Assembly: GCF_009858245.1 (NCBI RefSeq) | Contig: NZ_VMSB01000001.1 | Location: 3,477,623-3,541,622, forward strand | Origin: Ornithinibacter aureus | GTDB taxonomy: Bacteria; Actinomycetota; Actinomycetes; Actinomycetales; Dermatophilaceae | Length of the DNA stretch: 64,000 bases | Direction: 5' to 3' | In this document: positions 8,715-16,246 of the stretch, one piece after another | How the letters are laid out: the number at the start of each line of letters is the position of its first letter | How positions within the stretch are numbered: position 1 is the first letter of the stretch | Notes under the pieces: model-generated | The model's database searches: none | What the model saw: the letters and a program-made list of their open reading frames with translations, nothing else | What the model was told of the DNA's origin: nothing | Made by a program: the position numbers and the translations under genes

Positions 8715-9167
8715 GTGAGAATTCTCTCCAAGGTCGCCGCCTGCTTCCTGCTGACGCTGGCCGCGGCCTCAGGATTGAGTGGGTGCGGTGGAAGTTCCGC
8801 ATCTGAGGCGACGACGGCCGCCGTAGCGCCCACAGTCACTGTTTCGACCACCGTGGAAGTGACTGCCACGCCCTCACCATCGGAGTCGGAGTCGGAGGTG
8901 CCGGCCGAGGTCGAATCAACGACTGCGGCGCCGGAGACGTTCACGATGCCGAAACTTGTCGGCCAGAACCTGCAACTCGCCCAGGACATGCTCCAGAAGG
9001 ATGGTTCGTTCCTTCTCGACCAAGTTGATGCGCTCGGTCTGGGCAGGATCCAGGTCATGGACTCGAACTGGCAGGTCTGCACGCAGTCCCCGAAGGCTGG
9101 CAAAGAGGTCCCCGTTGACACGATGGTCACGCTCGCCTCCGTAAAGCTGACCGAGGACTGTCCGTGA
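8715..9167 (+). CDS. Lipoprotein with a single PASTA-like domain
   Basis: This is a 150-residue exported lipoprotein. It has a basic N-terminus, a hydrophobic stretch and the lipobox LSGC with the acylated Cys at residue 24. A Thr/Ser/Glu-rich linker (about residues 30-75) follows. The C-terminal domain begins MPKLVGQNLQLAQDML and has the PASTA pattern of a binding module seen in cell-wall kinases and penicillin-binding proteins. The GTG start is the only one placing a signal peptide at the N-terminus; the ribosome binding site is weak. GC at third positions is lower than in the surrounding core genes, consistent with the gene being part of the accessory island. Confidence 0.75.
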   Translation: MRILSKVAACFLLTLAAASGLSGCGGSSASEATTAAVAPTVTVSTTVEVTATPSPSESESEVPAEVESTTAAPETFTMPKLVGQNLQLAQDMLQKDGSFLLDQVDALGLGRIQVMDSNWQVCTQSPKAGKEVPVDTMVTLASVKLTEDCP

Positions 9168-9264
9168 TCCCCTCGCACGACACGACGGGGCCATGTGACG
9201 CCCTGCACGCAAGAACCACACGGAAGCTCGATTGCCCACGCAATCGCATGTCGGAAGGAAGAGA

Positions 9265-10071
9265 ATGAGCAGCACCCCCGCCGGTTGGTACCCGCAACCA
9301 GATGGAACCCAGCGCTATTGGGATGGAGCCAGTTGGACCGAGCACGTCGCTCCCGGAGCGGGGCAGGGGCACGGGTCTGCGCAAGTGGGCGCGGCTGACA
9401 GCCACTCAGGTGGGTCGACGTTCGCAAGCAGCGAAGCCCCGGCGAGTGCGGAGTCGCTTCCGTCGAGTCAGCGTCCGTGGTTCAAGAAGAAGCGCTACGT
9501 GGTTCCGGGTGGGCTCGTGACGGCCTTCGTGCTCATCGGCGCCCTGGGTGGAGGCGGGGATGACGCGAACAAGCCGCAAGCTGCGCTCGAGGCGTCTGCA
9601 TCCTCGTCGGCCTTGCCGAGCCCTGAGACTCCTGCGGCACCGAAGACCACAGCGCCAGCGACCGCAGAGCCGGCACCCGAGCCCTCCACATCAACCGCTC
9701 CTAAGCCAGCGCCGGCACCGTCGCCAACCAAGGCGGCTCCTGCCCCGGAGGCGAAGTCCGCAGGAACGGTCTCGCAGCTCAACGCGCTTCGCTCAGCAGA
9801 GTCGTACCTTGAATTCAAGGGATTCAGCAAGAAGGGCCTCATTGACCAACTCTCCAGCGAGTACGGTGAAGGGTTCCCTCGAAAGGACGCCGAGTGGGCC
9901 GTCGAGAATCTTGATGTCAATTGGAATGAGCAGGCGGTCCGAGCCGGGCAGAGCTACCTCGACTTCAAGGGATTCTCGCGCAGTGGACTAATCGATCAGT
10001 TGAGCAGCGATTACGGTGACCAGTTCACCAAGAAGCAGGCGACGTATGCGGCCGACAAGTTGGGGCTGTGA
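9265..10071 (+). CDS. DUF2510 membrane protein with two C-terminal Ltp domains (possible superinfection exclusion protein)
   Basis: This 268-residue protein has four parts. A DUF2510 motif lies at residues 4-25 (AGWYPQPDGTQRYWDG). One membrane helix is at about 79-95, preceded by KKKR. A long Ala/Pro/Thr linker spans about 100-165. Two tandem copies of the host-cell surface-exposed lipoprotein (Ltp) domain follow at about 170-268, each with the pattern A-SYL-F-FS-GLIDQLSS-YG-F. Ltp domains are known from a streptococcal prophage lipoprotein that blocks DNA injection by other phages, so an anti-phage surface role is a reasonable inference. ATG 9265 has a strong GGAAGGAAGA site. Composition is island-like. 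Confidence 0.75.
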   Translation: MSSTPAGWYPQPDGTQRYWDGASWTEHVAPGAGQGHGSAQVGAADSHSGGSTFASSEAPASAESLPSSQRPWFKKKRYVVPGGLVTAFVLIGALGGGGDDANKPQAALEASASSSALPSPETPAAPKTTAPATAEPAPEPSTSTAPKPAPAPSPTKAAPAPEAKSAGTVSQLNALRSAESYLEFKGFSKKGLIDQLSSEYGEGFPRKDAEWAVENLDVNWNEQAVRAGQSYLDFKGFSRSGLIDQLSSDYGDQFTKKQATYAADKLGL

Positions 10072-10106
10072 GTGCCACTCGGCGTGCCTCGGCATCTCGT
10101 GATCGG

Positions 10107-10138
10107 GCCAAGAGCACCTCTCGCGTGGTGCTCTTGGC
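10107..10138 (+). terminator. Terminator hairpin after the Ltp gene
   Basis: GCCAAGAGCACC (10107-10118) pairs perfectly with GGTGCTCTTGGC (10127-10138) over an 8-base loop. It lies 36 bases after the Ltp gene stop and between convergent genes. Confidence 0.75.
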
Positions 10139-10155
10139 TCGACCTGCCGGTCGCT

Positions 10156-10191
10156 CGGCACGTCACTGAGCTGCGCGACCGCTCTTCGTGA
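10156..10191. repeat. Right copy of the 36-bp island-flanking repeat
   Basis: Identical to 6908-6943. On the minus strand it encodes the last residues (TKSGRAAQ) of the coiled-coil protein; on the plus strand it resembles the end of the SIS gene. It marks the right boundary of the accessory island. Confidence 0.8.
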
Positions 10192-11077
10192 CAAGGGCCG
10201 CAAGCGACGCGTGTGCCTTGGTGGCTGACTCGATGGCGGCCCGTTCGGCCCGGGCGGCCGACAGCTGAGCGCGCCGCGCGGCATCCTCGGCCTGGCTGGA
10301 CGAGGTGACCTGAGCTTCGAGGTCGGCCAGCTGCCGGCGCACAGCGGCGAGCTCGGACTCGAGGTCTTCGCGGCGGCGGCGCGCTCCGACGGCGTCGGCG
10401 GTGGCGCGCTCCGCCACGGCATGTGCGTCGCGCACCGCCTGCTCAGCCTGCTCGAGAACCCGCTCGGCATCGGCGACGGCCCGGGCGGCAGCGGCCCGCG
10501 CCTCGGCGTCCGACAGGGCCTGTGGCGCGTCCGTCACGATGCGCGGCACCCCGCCAGCTGGTGCCGCGACCCGGTCGGCGAGCGCGACGACGCGTGACAG
10601 GTCGACCGGCTCCAGCCCGTTTGAGCTGAAGGTGTCGGTGAGGCGGCCCGTCGCGAGGGCTGCGCCGGCATTCGGGTCGACCATCGCGGATCGCAGGGTC
10701 TCCTCGACGTCCGCGGCCACCTGCCCCGAGACCTTGCGACCGGCACCCGTCGCGATGGCCACGGCCTGCGCCGCCACCGCGCGGGTGAGCTGCCGTCGCT
10801 GCTCGTCCAGGGCGCGCAGGTCACTGGCTCCGAGCGTGCCCTGCGCTGCCCTCAGCCGAATGCCCAGATCCAGCAGGGAATCGACCTCGCCGCGCTGCTC
10901 ACGCACTAGTTGGTTGACCACCCACGCCCCCGCGGTCGGTTTGCGAAGCAGCTGCACGGCGTCGGCCAGGGCGCGATCACCGGCGTCCTTGGCTGCCTTG
11001 GCACGGGCGTTGCGGGCGGCGGTGAAGGCTTCGGGTGGTAGCCCGTAGAGCTCGTCGGCGATGTCGTCGAGGAGCAC
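10163..11077 (-). CDS. Conserved hypothetical helical protein with C-terminal coiled coil
   Basis: This is a 304-residue soluble protein of unknown function. The N-terminal part (LLDDIADELYGLPPEAF, then an Arg/Lys-rich helix and KPTAGAWVVNQLVRE) is a recognisable actinobacterial pattern. Residues from about 215 onward form a long Ala/Arg/Glu coiled coil. No catalytic motif was found. The GTG at 11077 is preceded by GGGGGGTAA at good spacing; a longer frame upstream overlaps the TfoX-like gene and was not used. It starts only 4 bases after that gene's stop, so the two are likely cotranscribed. The 3' end lies inside the island-flanking repeat. Confidence 0.65.
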   Translation of the reverse strand: MLLDDIADELYGLPPEAFTAARNARAKAAKDAGDRALADAVQLLRKPTAGAWVVNQLVREQRGEVDSLLDLGIRLRAAQGTLGASDLRALDEQRRQLTRAVAAQAVAIATGAGRKVSGQVAADVEETLRSAMVDPNAGAALATGRLTDTFSSNGLEPVDLSRVVALADRVAAPAGGVPRIVTDAPQALSDAEARAAAARAVADAERVLEQAEQAVRDAHAVAERATADAVGARRRREDLESELAAVRRQLADLEAQVTSSSQAEDAARRAQLSAARAERAAIESATKAHASLAALVTKSGRAAQ

Positions 11078-11081
11078 GTCG

Positions 11082-11798
11082 TTACCCCCCGGTGCCGGCC
11101 GTGTGAGTGCGCGCTGGATCACCCGAACTCTTCTTGGGTTGCTTTGGCGGACGGGCGAGCGCACGCGCCACGGCGGGTTCGACCCACGAGGCCATCGCCC
11201 CCTCCGCCTCGAGATCGGCTGCGGAGACCAGGACGACCCCGCCCATCGTGCGCTCACCCATCGTGGCGCGGCGTGCACCGGCCTCGAGCGCCGGGCTGAC
11301 CCCATCCGTGCCGACGTGCACCATCAGGTCTGTGCCGACCGCGCCGACAGCCATGTGGGTGTTGACGGTCCAGCACAGGCCGCCGAACATCCTGATCTCT
11401 CGGTAGCCAGCGTCCCCGGCTGCGACACCGACGGCATCCCGGATCTTCTGCGCCACGTCCTCGTCATACGCCATGAGCACCCAACCCCTTCGTCGCCGCG
11501 AGCCTAACGCCGGCGTGCGACACCACACCACGAGCGCGATGACCAGCGGCGCCACCGCGGCCAGGCCGAGCCAGACGACGTCCCGGCTGGCCCACGAGGT
11601 GGGGCCGGGGAGTGCGTCAGGTGGCGGGGTCAGCAATTGGGAGCGCACAATGCCGTCCTGTTCCCGAATCATCTGGGTGGTCGAGTCGCGGGCCTGGTTC
11701 AGGCGGCTGACGTCGACGACGACTGCTCCGTCGCCGTCGGCCGAGGTGGTGAACCAGTCCTGCGAGCCGACGCAGACGCAGGCCGTCGTGCCCGGCAC
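11082..11798 (-). CDS. TfoX N-terminal-domain protein with an in-frame membrane extension
   Basis: Residues 109-238 start at an internal ATG at 11474 (MAYDEDVAQKIRDAV). They carry the TfoX N-terminal domain with the RMFGGLCW block, here ending in a basic tail. No stop separates this from an upstream frame with high GC at third positions. That frame gives about 72 hydrophilic residues, a membrane helix (VVWLGLAAVAPLVIALVVW) and an Arg-rich stretch. The open frame therefore reads as a fused membrane protein from the GTG at 11798. The usual family form is the short version, so expression may begin at 11474. In Gammaproteobacteria TfoX regulates competence, but actinobacterial relatives are uncharacterised. 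Confidence 0.6.
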   Translation of the reverse strand: MPGTTACVCVGSQDWFTTSADGDGAVVVDVSRLNQARDSTTQMIREQDGIVRSQLLTPPPDALPGPTSWASRDVVWLGLAAVAPLVIALVVWCRTPALGSRRRRGWVLMAYDEDVAQKIRDAVGVAAGDAGYREIRMFGGLCWTVNTHMAVGAVGTDLMVHVGTDGVSPALEAGARRATMGERTMGGVVLVSAADLEAEGAMASWVEPAVARALARPPKQPKKSSGDPARTHTAGTGG

Positions 11799-11817
11799 CG
11801 GCGTGACCGTGGTGCCA

Positions 11818-12414
11818 TCAGGAGTCCTCGAGGAGGATGGTGAGCCAGTCGAGGTGCTTGGTCCATCGACGAGCCTCAGCCGCCCCGGCTGCCGCTCCTC
11901 GAAAGAACACCCGGGCGAAGGTGACGGGGCTGATGGGGGAGCGGAAGTCCGCCCTGATCGCGAGGCTCAACTCCACGGAGCGCACCGTCGCCGCCACGGC
12001 CTTCTCGGTGAACTGAGCGGTGTCGGGGTCTGCTGCGAACATGCTCGCCACGAACCACTTGCGGTTGATGTCGTCCGGGTCGACGAACTGGGCGAGGGCG
12101 CCGTCGCCGTAGCGTTCGTCGGCAGTCTGGTCGAGCACCTTCGTGAACACGCGCCACTGTTTTCGGAACTCATCGACGTAGATGGCTCCGAACTTGGGGT
12201 CGTTGATCAGCGCGAAGTACTGGTCGAAGTCCTGGCCCCAACAGGCCAGTCCGGCACCGATGCCCTCGTCGATCATGACGACGTAGCCGACGTACCAGCG
12301 CCCGGGGTTCACGGCATCCTGGAAGTAGACCGGGCACCGGCCGTTCGAGACCTCACCGAGAACCGCGCCCGCAGCGCCCGCCGGCACATCGCTGGGGGAG
12401 CAGAAGTGGTCCAC
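11818..12414 (-). CDS. Hypothetical protein
   Basis: This is a 198-residue soluble protein with no recognised family. It is rich in aromatic residues (WYVGYVVMIDEG, ACWGQDFDQYF, FRKQWRVF) and has no signal or membrane segment. The GTG start lies 12 bases after the upstream gene's stop in the same direction, and another gene follows 19 bases downstream, so it looks like the middle of an operon. The neighbour upstream is another helical hypothetical protein. The strong third-position GC and conserved spacing support it as a real gene; function cannot be assigned. Confidence 0.6.
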   Translation of the reverse strand: MDHFCSPSDVPAGAAGAVLGEVSNGRCPVYFQDAVNPGRWYVGYVVMIDEGIGAGLACWGQDFDQYFALINDPKFGAIYVDEFRKQWRVFTKVLDQTADERYGDGALAQFVDPDDINRKWFVASMFAADPDTAQFTEKAVAATVRSVELSLAIRADFRSPISPVTFARVFFRGAAAGAAEARRWTKHLDWLTILLEDS

Positions 12415-12426
12415 GTCGAGCGCCCG

Positions 12427-12876
12427 TCAGCCGGTGAATCCGAGGGCCAGCGCTACTTCCTCCACCGCGTGCGCCTCTGCCGGGCTGATCCGCGGGATGA
12501 ACTTCCCGTTCTTGGCAACGGCTGCGGCGATCGCCACGATGTTTGCGCGAAAGGCTGTGGACTCGCCGTCGGACGCCTGCTTCAGGATGCCAGCGACGTC
12601 GTGCAGCGACTGTTGCGCACTGCGACCACTCAGCACGGATTGCATGGCCCGCTGGAGGACCACCTCCTTGCTGTTCTCGCACGACCGCATGACCGACGCG
12701 AAGAGTTGCTCATCCGGGTTTCCTGCCACCCGTGAGTTCTCGAAGCACTTGATCAGCATCGCCGACTTCAGCCTCGGGATCTTGCCGTCCGGCGCCGTGA
12801 CGAGGAGGAAGGCGTACATGACGGCGTTCTGCAACTCGTCCCACTGCTGCGGGGTGAATCGTGGGTCTGCAGTCAC
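12427..12876 (-). CDS. Hypothetical helical protein
   Basis: This 149-residue, mostly alpha-helical protein begins VTADPRFTPQQWDELQNAV. It loosely recalls TerB-like helical domains (acidic and hydrophobic alternation, LVTAPDGKIPRLKSAMLIKCF), but the likeness is too weak to name. The GTG at 12876 was chosen because the preceding bases contain GGGGT at a plausible distance and the protein pattern starts there. A longer reading to 12987 has no support. It heads the minus-strand run that continues to the helical protein at 10163. Confidence 0.6.
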   Translation of the reverse strand: MTADPRFTPQQWDELQNAVMYAFLLVTAPDGKIPRLKSAMLIKCFENSRVAGNPDEQLFASVMRSCENSKEVVLQRAMQSVLSGRSAQQSLHDVAGILKQASDGESTAFRANIVAIAAAVAKNGKFIPRISPAEAHAVEEVALALGFTG

Positions 12877-13010
12877 GTCGCACCCCTGTCGGTGGGTAAC
12901 GCACTTTCGCCGGGCAACGCCTTGTGCGCTCAATGTCCCAGTGGTCGAAAGGGTCGTCAACAGCCGAACGGACACCATGTGTGGCACGGGCCGTTCAGGT
13001 GTTGCAGGGG

Positions 13011-13544
13011 TCAGAGCGGATTGGCGAGGTGCAGCCGCTCAGCCCCGGGAAGCGTCATCAGGTCTGCACCCGCGAGCAGCAGCTTGCTGCGCCGCAGCCC
13101 CGACCCCACGACCACCTCGCCGGCTCCGACCACCGCGTCGTCGACGAGGATCGGCCAGCCGTCCGGCAACCCGACCGGCGTGATGCCGCCGAACTCCATC
13201 CCCGTCAGCCCGACGGCATCCTCGTGCGGTGCGAACGAGATCTTGCGCGCGCCGAGGTGGCGGCGCACGACGCCGTTGACGTCAGCGCGGTGCGTGGCGA
13301 GCACCATGACCGCGGCGTAGGTCGTGACGTCACCGCGTCGGCCGGCCACGATCACGCAGTTGGCGCTCGCCGCGGGGGAGACGTCGTAGGCCTCGCAGAA
13401 GGATGCCGTGTCGGCGAGCGTTGCGGCGATCGGCGCCACCAGGGCGCCCGGCACCGAGGTGATGGCGGCCGCGACGGGCGGTGCCAGCAGGTCGGTGAGC
13501 GAGGCGGCAGGTGACCAGGGGAGCGTTCCACGGGCGGACGGCAT
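13011..13544 (-). CDS. YbaK/EbsC-type aminoacyl-tRNA deacylase-like protein
   Basis: This 177-residue protein has the YbaK fold pattern. SANCVIVAGRR near residue 60 resembles the family's core strand, followed by ADVNGVVRRHLGARKISFA and EFGGITPVGLP with the Gly-rich loop of the active site. The family removes misacylated amino acids from tRNA (Ala or Cys from tRNA-Pro in well-studied members). The ATG at 13544 has a TACGGT box ending 6 bases upstream, suggesting a leaderless transcript. It is divergent from ahcY. Exact tRNA substrate cannot be predicted. Confidence 0.8.
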   Translation of the reverse strand: MPSARGTLPWSPAASLTDLLAPPVAAAITSVPGALVAPIAATLADTASFCEAYDVSPAASANCVIVAGRRGDVTTYAAVMVLATHRADVNGVVRRHLGARKISFAPHEDAVGLTGMEFGGITPVGLPDGWPILVDDAVVGAGEVVVGSGLRRSKLLLAGADLMTLPGAERLHLANPL

Positions 13545-13550
13545 CCCCAG

Positions 13551-13556
13551 ACCGTA
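13551..13556 (-). promoter_or_regulatory. Leaderless -10 box for the YbaK-like gene
   Basis: TACGGT on the minus strand ends 6 bases before the ATG at 13544, with no Shine-Dalgarno sequence between. Confidence 0.45.
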
Positions 13557-13584
13557 GCGAACTCATCCACCACCCACGCTGCGG

Positions 13585-13590
13585 TATTCT
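13585..13590 (+). promoter_or_regulatory. Probable -10 box for ahcY
   Basis: TATTCT lies about 100 bases before the ahcY start. It would give a leader of roughly 90 bases beginning near 13597. No clear -35 hexamer is visible. Confidence 0.4.
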
Positions 13591-13599
13591 GGGCTCTTG

Positions 13600-13672
13600 C
13601 CGGCGCGGGTGATAACCCTCCACGCACGTGCGGCCCAGAAGGGCGACGCCGGGTCAGCCCATCGTTGTGACC
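13600..13672 (+). promoter_or_regulatory. Structured 5' leader of ahcY
   Basis: An outer stem CCGGCG/CGCCGG (13600-13605 with 13647-13652) encloses small hairpins GGGT-GATA-ACCC and GCCC-AGAA-GGGC. A second hairpin GGTCA/TGACC (13652-13656 with 13668-13672) ends just before the ribosome binding site AAGGAG. It does not match the SAH or SAM-IV riboswitch patterns I know, so its regulatory role is unproven. Confidence 0.35.
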
Positions 13673-13687
13673 CCAAGGAGTACTTCC

Positions 13688-15139
<1,452 letters not shown>

Positions 15140-15176
15140 CGTAGCCAGGTGTGCGCGCGTCGCCCGCTGACCGACC

Positions 15177-15214
15177 AGAGCCGGGTGCCGTCATGAGCCA
15201 CGGCATCCGGCTCT
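15177..15214 (+). terminator. Terminator hairpin of ahcY
   Basis: AGAGCCGG-GTGCCGT pairs with ACGGCAT-CCGGCTCT, with one mismatch, 37 bases after the ahcY stop. The right arm contains the iterated word CGGCATCC. Confidence 0.7.
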
Positions 15215-15398
15215 CGGTGTCGGGGGCCCAAGGGCCTCTTCGCGGGCAGTCGCCCCGCCGCTCGACCGAACGGCCCACCCCCGTCAACCGTTCGGTTCTT
15301 TTCGGCGACCCGTCGGGGGATGGTTGGGCACGGGGTCAAGACGCGACGCTGGTTCCGTGGGCGAGGATCGACCTCGACTGTGTTGAAAGGAATACCGG

Positions 15399-15536
15399 AT
15401 GGCCACACGTCGATTGCCGCGCCATGCCAGCACCACTCGGTCGGAGAGAGGCGTGACGGTTGTCGAGTACGGCCTCATCGTGGCGCTGATCGCACTGGCC
15501 GCCATCATCACCGTCATCGCGCTGGGCTGGATCTAG
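15399..15536 (+). CDS. Flp-family pilin (45 residues)
   Basis: This short gene encodes a leader MATRRLPRHASTTRSERG followed by VTVVEYGLIVALIALAAI and a few more residues. That is the type IV-b (Flp) prepilin pattern: cleavage after Gly18 by a TadV-like peptidase, a conserved Glu at mature position 5 and a single hydrophobic helix. A ribosome binding site GAAAGGAA lies 9 bases before the ATG. The main Tad operon is 44 kb away, so this is a detached pilin locus. It ends 40 bases from the convergent response regulator gene. No other pilus gene is beside it. Confidence 0.85.
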   Translation: MATRRLPRHASTTRSERGVTVVEYGLIVALIALAAIITVIALGWI

Positions 15537-15575
15537 TCGAGTGGCCCTCGTCGGCCGGGCCGTCGGAGCCGGAGG

Positions 15576-16232
15576 TCACGTGGGAGGTTGCTCCCCGATG
15601 AGCCCGAGCCGCACGGCCATGATGACGACGCTTGCACGGTTGTGCGCCCCGAGCTTTTCGTAGATCTTGCCGATGTGGGTCTTGACCGTCGACTGGCTCA
15701 TGAACAGCGCGCGCCCCACCTGAGCCACTGACGCCCCCTCGACGAGCAGCTTGAGCACCTCGGTCTCGCGCGAGGTCAGCGTCGCCTGCGGGGCCTCGCT
15801 GCGGCGCCGCAGCGCCTCGGCGAGCCCGCTCGTCGAGAACTCCAGCGGCATCTCGGCAGCTCGGCGCACCGCGGAGATCACCTGCTCCGCCGGTGAGCTC
15901 TTGCGGACCAGTGCCGACGCACCGGCATCCAATGCCTCCAGCAGGCTCGAGTCGTCGCTGAGCATCGTCAGCACCACGAGCCCGATGTCCTTCGACCGCT
16001 CCCGCGCGGAGCGCACGAGTGACAACCCGCTGCCGTCGGGCATGGTCACGTCGATGATGGCGACGACCTTGCCGTCCGGAGGGGCCGACAGGGCTCGCTC
16101 GAGCAAGGCGTGCCCCTCGGCCAGCGAGCCGGCCTGACCGACCACCTCGATGTCGCCCTGCGCGCCCAGCATCGCCGCCACCCCCTCGCGCACGACCGCG
16201 TGGTCGTCGACGAGCAGGACCTTGAGCGTCAC
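15576..16232 (-). CDS. NarL/LuxR-family response regulator
   Basis: This 218-residue regulator has an N-terminal receiver (KVLLVDDHAVVREG at the start, probable phosphoacceptor Asp in AIIDVTMPDGSG near residue 57). Its C-terminal LuxR helix-turn-helix contains SRETEVLKLLVEG and STVKTHIGKIYEKLG. The GTG at 16232 follows a GGAAGGGGG site and starts the conserved receiver; a longer frame upstream overlaps the kinase and is rejected. The partner histidine kinase lies 14 bases upstream in the same direction. Target genes are unknown, though the convergent Flp pilin gene is adjacent. Confidence 0.9.
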   Translation of the reverse strand: MTLKVLLVDDHAVVREGVAAMLGAQGDIEVVGQAGSLAEGHALLERALSAPPDGKVVAIIDVTMPDGSGLSLVRSARERSKDIGLVVLTMLSDDSSLLEALDAGASALVRKSSPAEQVISAVRRAAEMPLEFSTSGLAEALRRRSEAPQATLTSRETEVLKLLVEGASVAQVGRALFMSQSTVKTHIGKIYEKLGAHNRASVVIMAVRLGLIGEQPPT

Positions 16233-16246
16233 GAGCGCCCCCTTCC

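Noticed and set aside
13600-13680. A known SAH or SAM-IV riboswitch before ahcY
   Set aside because: Only a short AACCCTCC-like segment fits. The P1 pairing and the core words of either class are absent.
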